Below, piece by piece: positions 43,513 through 53,001 of a stretch of DNA of 64,000 nucleotides. The DNA is taken from contig JAUMIR010000003.1 in NCBI GenBank assembly GCA_030847615.1, forward strand, positions 29,014,501 through 29,078,500. The letters are read 5' to 3'. The notes below the pieces were generated by a model. That model saw only the letters and a list, made by a program, of their open reading frames with translations. It did not search any database and was not told where the DNA came from. The stretch is from Gambelia wislizenii. Lineage: Eukaryota > Chordata > Lepidosauria > Squamata > Crotaphytidae. The position numbers and the translations under genes were made by a program. Each line of letters opens with the position of its first letter. The first letter of the stretch is position 1.

Positions 43513-44007
43513 ATTTGCTGTGTAAATGAATCCTCTCTCCCCCAAGCAGCAGAGACACAGTGAGATCTGAGATCACAGCTGAGGAGAAGAAGGAATTCCT
43601 TTATGTGGGGAACATATCTTCCCTGACTGAAAGGACTTGGGAATCCTTTTTCTTGGCAAACTGGATTCACACAGACTTGCAAAATAGCAGAGAGGATTTT
43701 TCAAAATTTCCTAATCGCTACTGAATCTCCCTCCCTCCCTCCTCCTCTTTTAAGCCCACCCCTTCATCATAACAACCAATCACAGTGCAGCTCTGCTGCA
43801 TCCCTTAGTGGAATGGTTGTTTACACTAGCAATAATGCACTACTTTGCAAATAACTCGGCAAAAGTAGCAACATCCCTTGTCACACTATATTTGGGTGTT
43901 TTACCTTCCCCCCTTCTGAAAGAAGCGATGCTGTGGTGCGATCCGTGGGAACAATGAGCTATCTTTGCGGAATATTGAGGAGAATATTTGCCCATGTAAA
44001 TGCACCC

Positions 44008-44521
44008 CTAGTCTCTGTAGCCACAGAAAACAAGCTTGTTCCATGCTCAATATGATATTTCCTCAAATACTTTTTAAACATGGCTGTAATGTCACCTCTT
44101 AACTTTCTCTTCTCCAGGCTAAACATCTCTCTAAACCACTCCTCATAGGGCATGGCTTCCAGACCTTTAATCATTTTGGTCACACTCCTCTGGACATGTT
44201 CCAGCTTGTCAATATCCTCTTGAATTTTAGTGTCCAGAACTGGACACAATGTTCCAGGTGAGATCTGACCAAAACAGAATAGAGTGACACGATTATTTCC
44301 CTTGATCTAAACACTATATGCCTATTGATGCAGCCTAGAATTGCATTGGCGTTTTTAGCTGCCACATCCCACTGCTGACTCATGTTCAATTTGTGGTCCA
44401 CTAAGACTCCTAGATCCTTTTCACGTGTACTGCCATCAAGCCAGGTGTCACCCATCCTATATCTGTGCATTTTATTTTTACTGCCCAAATGTAGTGACCC
44501 CGTTACACTTTTAATTCTCAC
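44008..44521 (-). mobile_element. CR1 LINE ORF2 C-terminal part, antisense
   Basis: Minus-strand coding text: [59 protein letters not shown] and, after a frameshift near 44215, MCPVLDTKIQEDIDKLEHVQ. The copy lacks the 3' UTR and tail. Confidence 0.88.
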
Positions 44522-45880
44522 ATGTGCAAACTGAATGCCTGCATAAGGGTGTTACAGAAGTTGATATGGGAACAGATTTGAAATTAATATGAAATTAATA
44601 TACCAAAAGGAACACTGGGTTTCATTTGTCCTTCATGTTCACTATTGATAACCAGAAAGAGCTGAGAGAGAGAATGAATTTGTTGAAAATGGCAGTGTTT
44701 CTTCATCAAACATTTCTTTCTATTGCTCGGTATTCTCTAGTAATAGTTCTATTAAGCTTTTAAGAGCTATTACCAGCAAGAAATAGTTCACCCTAAGCAA
44801 TGGAATGCAATGGACCTTTACTAATCTGGGCTTTGTTTGCACCTATACTTTACAATTCTGACATAAAATCCTCTTTTTGTGTCTTCTTACACTTCCCGTT
44901 AATAGTTTTATTCCAAATGCATCATAGTAAGTTTTTCTGTTGCTGAGAATGGTCACACACACACACATATACACACTCCAGTCATGAGTCAGGAAACATC
45001 AATGTGTAAAGAACCAAGTGAAAATTAAAAGATCCAAGGGCAACTGTAACTAAGCTAATTCCTTTCTTTTAAAACTGTGATAAATGCTTGTGCTTTCTTG
45101 AAACATGAAATACATTATTAGATGCAGCTAACTCCTCAAGCAGATCAGGCAGTTGAGGTTCCATTTATGCTCAGCATTGGCATGTATGTAGCATATTTCT
45201 CAAATCCCAGATGTAAATGAACAAACAATGACCACAGAACTAGGTGTTATCATATTGACCTGTGTCTCCTCATAAACACTTAAGAAGAGACATGGCATTT
45301 CACACCAAAGTCCCATTTAGTCCATCATCATGTTTTCCCCAGTGGTGAGCCAGATGTCCCAGAAGCATAGTACAGTATGTCTATGATAGCCTTCATCAGT
45401 GCAGTAACTGATCTAGCATTTGCCCATCTTATCATGAGTTTCTGTTAGCAAGGATGATGGCATCATCTCCAACCCCCTTAGGTTCCCCTTCTCCTCATGG
45501 TCCTTTTGGGGGGAGAAAGGGATTATCCCAGCAAATATATATATAATTGCAAGTTATCCCTATTGGAATTTGGGGGGGGGGGTTGAAGTTGACTAGACAG
45601 TAAAGGGCCAACAGCTTTACAAAAGACCTGTTCCTGGGGAAGATGAAAACTCCTAGAACTAAACACTGCCAAATGACATGAATTTTCTGATTCTCCTTAG
45701 ATGCTTGGGGTATAGAACCTGTCATGACAAGCACCTCCATTTTACTGTTGCCAGTCAGGAGGAGATGGGCATGTTTAGTTAGATAATCTATATTTCATAA
45801 CACTGGTTAAAACCTATATTGTTTATTTTAATTCCTGGTATAAAATAAAATAGCTTGAAATACATATTCTAATAGTACAG
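44522..45880. other. Non-coding stretch, nothing recognised
   Basis: A short (CA)n lies near 44954-44968 and a poly-G tract near 45572-45583. No gene is recognised. Confidence 0.45.
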
Positions 45881-45885
45881 TCTTG

Positions 45886-46123
45886 TACAGTGGCCCCTAG
45901 ATATCCTCTGTGGTTTGGTTCCAGGAGCCCTCGTGTATACCAAAATTTGTGGATGCTGAAATCCTATTGTATACAACGGTGTAGTAAAGTAAAATGGTGT
46001 CCCTTATATAAAAAGGCAAACAGCAAGGTTTGCTTTTCTGAACACCCCCCCCCTGAATATTTTCAAGCTATGGTTGGTTGAATCCATGGCTGCAGAATCC
46101 ATAGATACAGAGGGCCAATTGTA
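45886..46123. mobile_element. Tigger/pogo-like MITE with TA flanks
   Basis: The left end CAGTGGCCCCTAGATATCCT and the reverse of the right end CAATTGGCCCTCTGTATCTA are inverted repeats. TA lies at 45886-45887 and 46122-46123. The interior AATGGTGTCCCTTATATAAA is shared with 59527-59752. It is ~234 bp and non-coding. Confidence 0.85.
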
Positions 46124-46279
46124 TATGCATTCTTAGAAGTCAATCCTGTTGCATTTAATGGACCTTACTTCCAGCTAAGTATAGCTGGGTATGCCAAGGG
46201 ATCTTGTAGTGCCTTTGAGAGTGAGAGAAAATTGTAATCTTAAGTCTACTTCATAAGATGCATTTGATGATATGTTTAA

Positions 46280-46336
46280 GTCTACAAAAGTGTATGCTCC
46301 CAATGTCTTTCAGTTAGTCTCAAAGGTGATACAAGA
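46280..46336. repeat. Unclassified dispersed repeat piece
   Basis: AAAAGTGTATGCTCCCAATG and CAGTTAGTCTCAAAGGTGAT, as at 40065. Confidence 0.35.
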
Positions 46337-46344
46337 AGATGTAC

Positions 46345-46690
46345 AAGAAGAAAAAGAGGTGACATGATCACCATGTTTAAATATTTGGAAGGATGTCATA
46401 TTGAAGATGGAGCAAGCTTGTTTTCTGCTGCTCCAGAGACTAGGACATGGAGCAATGGATTCAAAATACAAGAAATATTAGGAAGAACTTCCTGACAGTA
46501 AGAACTATTTGACAGTGGAATGCATTACCTTGAAGTGTGGTGGGTCTCCTTCTTTGGAGGTTTTTAAACAGTGGCTGGATGGTCCTCTGTCAGGAGTGCT
46601 TTGATTATGTATTCCTACAAGGCAAGGGATTGAACTAGATGGCCCTTGTGGTCTCTTAGAACTCTGTGATTCTATTCTGTTATTCTAAGA
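46345..46690 (+). mobile_element. CR1 LINE 3' end
   Basis: AAAGAGGTGACATGATCACC, GAGCAAGCTTGTTTTCTGCT, GGAGGTTTTTAAACAGTGGC and GAACTAGATGGCCCTTGTGG precede the tail CTGTGATTCTATTCTGTTAT. It is plus strand and degraded. Confidence 0.88.
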
Positions 46691-47050
46691 TTGCTTTGCA
46701 TACTGCTCCAGACTAACAGGATTATTTCTTTAAATTCTATAGTTGGGGATGTCAGTCTTCACTTATATCATTCTCCCATGCATAGGTGAAGAATTTTAAA
46801 AACTTTATCTCAAGGATTAGGATGCTTTTTCTGTATTTTTCTGTGCTTCTCTCCATTATTTCAATGAATTTGAGAGAAATTTATTTGTACATAGTACTTT
46901 CTTTCTGTGCAGAATCTACTGTTTTCTTTGCAAAAATGTTTGCAAAAAAAGAGTAATAGCATGTGAAAAGTGTAGTGGTGGGCTATTTTTTCAGTGGACA
47001 GTCTCCATGTGCTAAGACTTGCACTAAGACTGAGAAAATTTGTAAATATT
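46691..47050. other. Non-coding stretch, nothing recognised
   Basis: No gene or repeat is recognised. Confidence 0.4.
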
Positions 47051-47054
47051 ATTA

Positions 47055-47265
47055 ATAAGAGCTAGCCTTGTGTAGTGAGAAACTGGGACAGCAGGGTTGA
47101 AATCCTGACTCAGATATGGCAACCCACTGAGTGACCCTGAACAAGAAACACTCTCCTAGCCTTATAGGAAGGCAATGGAATACCTCCTCTAAATATATCT
47201 TGCCAAGGAAGCCCTATGACAAATGCTTCTATAAAATGGAGTCAATTTGAAGGTACATACCAACA
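47055..47265 (+). mobile_element. tRNA-headed SINE
   Basis: GAGCTAGCCTTGTGTAGTGA, GGTTGAAATCCTGACTCAG (B box), CACTGAGTGACCCTGAACAA and ATCTTGCCAAGGAAGCCCTA follow the same plan as 24390-24606. Diverged. Confidence 0.7.
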
Positions 47266-47279
47266 AAATCTTTAGGTCC

Positions 47280-47857
47280 CCATGTATAGGATTGCAACCA
47301 TTAACTCATTAATTATAGGCAGTTCCCTCTCCATTGACGTCCCCTTGTCGTGGGAGAGAGGTTTGCGTACCCTAATGATGTTTTGAGCTATGCTGGCGGT
47401 GGCATAATAGCCACTGGTAGGGTCTCCCATGCCAGACAGGTCAAAACCGAAGGGTCTGACAAAGAGCGTCAAAGGGCAGGATGGGCTCTCTAGCCTTGTG
47501 GCAACCGTCCTAGGAGAAGGAAAACTCCAATCCCAAACCCAGGCAGATGGTGCTCGTCCAACCCTGTAAGGTCAACCATCTAAGAGAAGGAAACTCCAAT
47601 CAAACCTACGGCCCGAGGACCTCACTGCCACGTCCATGCTTGCAAGGCCACGGCAGATGAATCTCTGGTTTAAAGGGTGAGGCCAGTTCTGTGCACGCTG
47701 TGCTCCACCAGAAAAATCCATTGCACAGGCTCGAAGGACAAATCCATTTCCAAAAAAGCCTTGTAGCAACTGGCGAGGGACGAAACCGGCAGGTGTAAAG
47801 ATGCACTGGAAGCCGCAGCCCCAACCCTGCATGCAGGCGGTTCAGGACATTGGTCGC
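47280..47857 (-). mobile_element. LINE 5'-UTR-like segment, inverted relative to the ORF beside it
   Basis: It is the reverse complement of the segment at 15895-16335 and 18991-19460. On the minus strand it runs from GTTGGGGCTGCGGCTTCC to GACGTCAATGGAGAGGG. It abuts the forward LINE from about 47858. Confidence 0.75.
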
Positions 47858-49404
47858 TCAAGCCTGACCCGGGAGATGACAGTCTTGTTCGGCAGCATCC
47901 TGAACGACCAAGCAGCCTTTTTTAAGGAGAGCACGGCTTGCTCCATATGGAGAGGGGCCTAGAAAAGGTGGCCTAACGAAAGCTCATCCCCAACTACCTG
48001 GTTGGCTAGCCGCGGCCAACGGAAATCTTCTGATGCGGTCAAACCAAGGCAAAGAAACAAAGGCACAGACCGGCCTCCAAAGGTGTACATAAACTGACAC
48101 TTGCATGCTGGAACATCAGAACCATGCAAGACTCTGAAGATAGTGGACGGCCTGAGCGTCGTTCTGACCTAATAGCCCTTGAACTATCACGGCTTAATAT
48201 TGACATCGCTGCTCTTAGTGAAGTTCGCTTTCATGAGGAAGGCAGCCTTAAATAACATGGCGCCGGCTACACACTTTACTGGTCTGGCAAACCCAAAACC
48301 GAAAAACATCTTTCAGGAGTAGGCTTTATGATTAAAAACTCCATTGCCTCCAAACTCGAAACCTTGCCAACAGGACACTCTGATCGCATTATTTCCTTAC
48401 GCCTCCCACATGTTGTTCTCTTTAGTATATATGCCCCAACTATGCAAGCCGACCCTGTAGAGAAAGACAAATTCTACACAGACCTACGCCAACTCATACA
48501 AAAAGTCCCTGTAGAAGGTAAAATTATTATCCTTGGTGACTTCAATGCCAGAGTACGAAAGAACTCCGAAGCCTGGAAAGGTGTCTTAGGCAAGCATGGT
48601 GTTGGAAATTGCAATGATAACGGATGCCTCCTGCTAGAGTTCTGTGCAGAACAACAGCTGACTATTACAAACACAATCTTTCAGCAGAAAGATAGCCTGA
48701 AGAAAACCTGGATGCATCCCCGATCCAAACATTGGCACCTCATTGACTACGTTCTAGTCCGTCAGAGAGACATTCGTGATGTCCGTCATACCCGAGTGAT
48801 GCCCAGTGCAGAATGCCAAACAGATCATCGCCTCGTCAGATGTAAACTAAATCTTCATCTTAAGTTCAAACCTAAGAGGGGTGGCATCTTAAAGAAGAGA
48901 CTCCAAGTCAACAATCTTCAACAAGCTACCATGAGAGACAACTTCCAGGCAAATCTACAAACGAAACTTGAAGACCATCCTACAGACCCTTCTCCTACAG
49001 TGCTTTGGCAACATATCAAAAACAGTATCCTCCAGTCTGCGGAAGAATCCCTCGGGTTCTCCCACAAGAAAAATCAAGACTGGTTTGATGAAAACAACCA
49101 AGAGATCCAGGAGCTGTTGGCAAGGAAGAGAGCTGCTCACCAGGCATACCTCGCCCAGCCAACCTGTCATGTAAGAAAAGCAGCTTTCCGCCTCACATGT
49201 AGCAAACTACAACAAAAACTCCGAGACATGCAGAACAAGTGGTGGATCAATATAGCAGAAAAGACACAACGCTGTGCAGATCTGGGTGATCATAGAGGAT
49301 TTTATGAAGCTCTTAAAGCAGTGTTTGGACCTACTTATCAGGTCCAAAGCTCCTTATACAGTACAGATGGTCAAACATTAATTACTGATAAAGCCTGGTT
49401 TAAA
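47858..49404 (+). mobile_element. APE-type LINE, 5' part (leader and endonuclease), 3'-truncated
   Basis: The forward segment has ~240 bp of leader and then the endonuclease ORF. It ends inside the ORF, without a 3' tail, where a Tigger-like MITE half begins (49405). Confidence 0.85.
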
Positions 49405-49413
49405 ATAATATAG
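48097..49413 (+). pseudogene. LINE apurinic-type endonuclease with N-terminal part of the RT protein
   Basis: Reading starts at TLACWNIRTMQD (APE block I). One stop TAA follows at 48253-48255. It continues through GVGFMIKNSI, SIYAPTMQADPVEKDKFY, IIILGDFNARV (GDFN catalytic block), WMHPRSKHWHLIDYVLVRQR and ECQTDHRLVRCKL (the D-H pair). After the endonuclease comes a linker with QDWFDENNQEIQELLARKRA and DMQNKWWINIAEKTQRCADL, typical of the stretch before the RT domain. The last residues (after about KAWFKII) leave the element. The intact protein would nick target DNA and start reverse transcription. The ORF is nearly open (361 codons after the one TAA). The RT domain itself is missing. Confidence 0.85.
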
Positions 49414-49535
49414 AGTTGCCTTGGAGGGCCTAGAAAAGGGCTAGGGAAGACACATTTTCTAAGAAGACTCTATGGTAGGCGTGCTGTTTTGTGTCCCATG
49501 GCTAATGAATCCATGAATATTGGGGTCCTACTATA
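49405..49535. mobile_element. Half of a Tigger/pogo-like MITE
   Basis: TAGAGTTGCCTTGGAGGGCC, CACATTTTCTAAGAAGACTC, GGTAGGCGTGCTGTTTTGTG and GGGGTCCTACTATAA match the reverse of 24136-24260. Only one TIR is present. Confidence 0.72.
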
Positions 49536-49970
49536 ATCTGAACATCCTGTATGGTGAATAGGTTAGGTTACATTGATCTGAGATAAACATATGGGGCCCC
49601 AAAGTAAAGCATTGCAGGGGGCCCCAAAATTCCTTAAACCAGCCCTGCTAAAGAGTCATTTAGGAAGGTATGTTTTTAATTTTTCTTCAACTGACCAAAC
49701 ACCATACTCAGTCATCCCTTGGTTATTTTTTTCCTTTTATATTTTTCTAATAAAAAACCATTAATTACACTTGAAAATGTTTTGAAAGGAGTACAGAAAA
49801 TAAATAGAACCAGTAAAAGAAACAGATGGGGGTTCTGCTTAATTGCTATCATTTGCATCAACAATTCTATAATTGGTTATTAGAATAACATTGCAAGTGC
49901 ATTCCTAGTATGAAGACAACAGAACTGGCTTTGTCCATCCAAAAGTAGAAATTGAAGAGTGTCTGTTGCT
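49536..49970. other. Non-coding stretch, nothing recognised
   Basis: No gene or clear repeat. Confidence 0.4.
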
Positions 49971-49974
49971 GTTG

Positions 49975-50610
49975 CTGTTATCTGCCATCAAGTTGATTTT
50001 GATTTATGGCAATCCTATCAATGAAAGACCTCCAAGTCACTCTATCATCAACAGCCCTGCTCAGGTACAGATTCAGGGCTGTAGCTTCCTTGTCTGAGTC
50101 TAGCCATCTGTAATGTGGTCTTCCTTTTTTCCTACTGCCTTCTGCCTTACCAAACATCATTGGCTTTTCTAACGATTCATGTTTTTTCATGATAGAGAAT
50201 CATAGAATTCTAATATTATCATGATATAAAATCATAGAATTCTAAAATTCTATGATTCTATATCATGAGAAGACATGAATTATTAGAAAAGTCAAGAATG
50301 CTTGGGAAGGTAGAAGGCAGTAGGATATGTCCAAAGTACAACAGTCTCACTTTAGTCATCTTGGCTTCTAGGGAGTGTTCAAGTTTGATTTGCTCTAAGA
50401 CCCATGCATGTTTTGTTCTTTTTAGCAGTCTGTGGTATCTTCTCCAGCACCATGTTTCAAATGAGTAGATTTTCTTCATATCAGCTTTCTTCACTGTCCA
50501 GTTTTCATTACCATATATAAAAATTGAAAACATGATGCCTTGGACAACCCTAACTTTAGTATCCAATGATACATCTTGACACTTCAGGATTGTGCCTAGT
50601 TCCTGTCAAG
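49975..50610 (-). mobile_element. RTE/BovB-like LINE 3' part, antisense, with inverted internal piece
   Basis: On the minus strand: YGNENWTVKKADMKKIYSFE, TWCWRRYHRLLKRTKHAW, TKVRLLYFGHI and later MKKHESLEKPMMFGKAEGSR, KKGRPHYRWLDSD and RAVDDRVTWRSFIDRIAINQ. These are the closing RT blocks and the C-terminal tail of RTE-type (BovB-related) proteins. Between the YFGHI and MKKHESLEK blocks a 64-bp piece is present in inverse orientation. See the separate entry. Confidence 0.82.
50131..50324. repeat. Inverted repeat with 64-bp arms inside RTE fragment
   Basis: The left arm 50131-50194 and right arm 50261-50324 are reverse complements at about 54 of 64 positions. The ~66-bp centre holds ATCATAGAATTCTAATATTA and ATTCTATGATTCTATA, similar to CR1 tail words, and is itself partly palindromic. 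Confidence 0.85.
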
Positions 50611-51027
50611 TCCTAGGGGTCAGCTACACAGCATTTTTTATTCTGGGAAGAAGAGAGAAATAGAGAACTTGAATCTGTCACTCACTGTACCCACGATTTG
50701 TCATGGGTAGCAAGAATCTTGGAGGTTTTGGATTTGTTGTTTGCACATACGAATTATGATTTGTCGGACCTTGGAGGGGGCAGGCCTGCAAGGGAAACCT
50801 GGCAATTCTGGATCTGACATTTTTGAATGTCCCTGAGCCCATCCCCCACTTCCTCTGAAGCCTAGTTGGCAGATGCTGCAGGCAACTGAGAGCCTTTCTC
50901 CTGGCTGCGGAGGCTTCTGTAGGCTCAACTGGGGAAGCAAACTCCCAGCAGTGTGAGAAGTATGCTCCAAATTTGCAAAGCACAGTCTTGGGGGTGGGTG
51001 GGGGAGAATCTGGATTAAAACAGATAT

Positions 51028-51032
<5 letters not shown>

Positions 51033-51064
<32 letters not shown>
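51033..51064. repeat. (GA)n microsatellite in left arm
   Basis: AGAGAGAGAGAGAGAGAGAG run, mirrored by (CT)n at 51891-51925 in the right arm. Confidence 0.95.
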
Positions 51065-51069
<5 letters not shown>

Positions 51070-51355
51070 GTGCCTGAAATTTTTGCTAGCTTGAATAAGC
51101 AAGTTGCCCAAGTGTTCCGGGACAGGTGGAGGAAGGCCTTTTTCTCCCCGCCCCCCAAAAAAACTGGATTGTGGGAAGGGTGAGTGGTGGTAGGGGGTCT
51201 GAAGACTGGTTGTCATAGAGGAAGCACTGTAGTCCTTGGTAGCCCTATAGTCCTCGGTAGCCCTGTCTGCCCAGTGCCCCCCCAAGCCTCTATTGCACGC
51301 AGAACGCATCCTGTCAGCTGTTTTGGAAGGGGAGCGGAGAATGGGTGGGCAGCGG

Positions 51356-51668
51356 TGAGGCTTGTTCCTCCCCAGTCCCCCTCCTCCCCTTCCAAAGCTG
51401 CAATGAGGCTTGCCAGACCTTGCTGCTGCTGCCGCCCACCCAATCCCCTCCTCACCTTACAAAGTGGCAACAAGGCTTGCCAGGCCTCACCGCTGCTGCC
51501 CACCCAGTCTCTTCCTCCCCTTCCAAAGCAGTGACGAGGCTTGCCAGGCCTTGCTGCTGCCCGCCTGGTCCTCTCCTCCCCTTCCAAAGTGGCGACAAGG
51601 CTTGCCAGGCCTTGCTGCCACCACCCACCTAGTCTCCTCCTCCCCTTCCAAAGCGGCTGCCAGGATGG
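51356..51668. repeat. Minisatellite core of foldback element, ~5 units of ~60-66 bp
   Basis: Each unit has CTCCCCTTCCAAAG, then a GAGGCTTGCCAG or AAGGCTTGCCAGGCC block, then CTGCTGC and CCACC. The unit is GC-rich. It produces long overlapping open frames on both strands that are not genes. Confidence 0.88.
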
Positions 51669-51890
51669 TTTCTCCATTCAGTGGAGACTTGGGGGGAGAC
51701 TAGGCAGACAGGGCTACCCAGAACTATGGCACTTCCTCTGTGACAGCCAGTCTTCAGAACCCCCACCACCACTCACCCTTCCCACAATCCAGTTTTTTTT
51801 AGGGGGGGCAGAAAAAGGACTTCCCCCACCTGTCCCGGAACACTTGGGCAACTTGCTTATTCAAGCTAGCAAAAATTTCAGGCACACATC

Positions 51891-51925
<35 letters not shown>
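51891..51925. repeat. (CT)n microsatellite in right arm
   Basis: CTCTCTCTCTCTCTTTCTCT run. Confidence 0.95.
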
Positions 51926-52330
51926 CCATATCTGTTTTAATCCAGATTCTCCCCCACCTGCCCCCTGACTGCGGTTTGCAGATTTGGAGCCTACTTCTCA
52001 CACTGCTGGGAGTTTGCTTCCCCAACTAAGCCTACAGAAGCTTCCACAGCCAGGACAAAAGGCTCTCAGCTGGCTGTGGCTTCTGCCAACCGGACTTCAG
52101 AGGCAGTGGGGGACAGGAGTCAGGGGCATTCAAAAATGTCAGATACAGAATTGCTAGGCTTCCCTTTCAAGCCTGCCCCCTCCAAGGTCCAACTAATCAT
52201 AATTCAGCTCTGCTGTCTGGCCCATATCCCAGGGTGGTTGCTGATTGATCAGGCAACCAATAGTGCAGTTTTTTCCGGACTTTCCAAAAAAGTATGAGGA
52301 AAAAAAGAGGGATGGAATGTCACAGGTTTA

Positions 52331-52371
52331 CTGTTTGTTTGTTTGTTTGTTTGTTTGTTTGTTTGTTTTTT
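52331..52371. repeat. (GTTT)n microsatellite
   Basis: GTTTGTTTGTTTGTTTGTTT run within the right outer part of the foldback element. Confidence 0.95.
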
Positions 52372-52552
52372 GCTGCCCCTCCTTCTGTATAGCACATGTC
52401 TGCCCCGGTGAGTGTGAGGTCTAACAGGGTTCTTCTCGATTTCTTCCTGGATAATTTTTGTTGTGTAGATGGCCCACTAGTCTTCTTTTGATTTCTTGAC
52501 TACAGCAGAAAAAAAAACACATTTGGGCTGAGGTGTCACTTATAATGCTGAT

Positions 52553-52568
52553 ATAGAACTCTATTTCT
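52553..52568. repeat. 16-bp target-site duplication of full-length L1 (left, 3' side)
   Basis: ATAGAACTCTATTTCT, identical to 58380-58395. Confidence 0.95.
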
Positions 52569-53001
52569 TTTTTTTTCTTTTTTTTTTATTTCTCCATAAA
52601 TCATTAAAATCAAACATTATACATTCAAAATACAGTTGCTTACACACACTTAACATTTACAATCGATTATTGTAGTTCTCTTTTTCTTCATACATTCCTT
52701 CTTCTATCCTACTTCTAACATATCGCTCAATCACACTGCATTGTACTTCCTTCCGAATGTTCACGATTGATTGCTCTTCTGTACTCTTTTTCCTTATTAC
52801 TTTTCAATCCATACAATAAATACCCTTATTTCACTATTTCAATGTCATTTTCCTTTATTTCCTTGTCTGTTTTTAGTGTCACTGTCTAATGTAACTAGTC
52901 TAAATGCTACATTTGTATTGACATTTTCAGTTTATTGAGAATTTGTTAATTTATATGCTTGTCATTTCACTTATTTGTTTTAAAGCTCCTTCCATATTAG
53001 T

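Larger units (their letters stand above)
41898..43780 (-). mobile_element. CR1 LINE, internally deleted: 5' UTR + ORF1 + 3' tail
   Basis: On the minus strand, from high to low coordinates, there is a 5' UTR (about 43780-43123), ORF1 (43122 to about 42040) and then, after ~40 bp, the CR1 3' end (41995-41898). The 3' end has CATCCAGTACAACTCCCTGC antisense and tail ATCATAGAATCATAGAATCA. The whole of ORF2 is missing. The 5' boundary is approximate. Confidence 0.72.
50618..52478. mobile_element. Large foldback (long inverted repeat) element
   Basis: Arms of about 500 bp (50751-51271 and 51699-52207) are reverse complements with small differences, including (GA)n in one and (CT)n in the other. Outer ends GGGTCAGCTACACAGCA and, reversed, GGGCCATCTACACAACA look like short terminal inverted repeats. 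The ~430-bp core is a tandem repeat. No transposase is seen. It is a non-autonomous DNA element, class unresolved (hAT-like ends are possible). Confidence 0.8.

Noticed and set aside
51184..52029. Several overlapping Pro/Ser/Ala-rich open frames on both strands
   Set aside because: They are produced by the tandem repeat core and the arms of the foldback element. No domain, both strands open.
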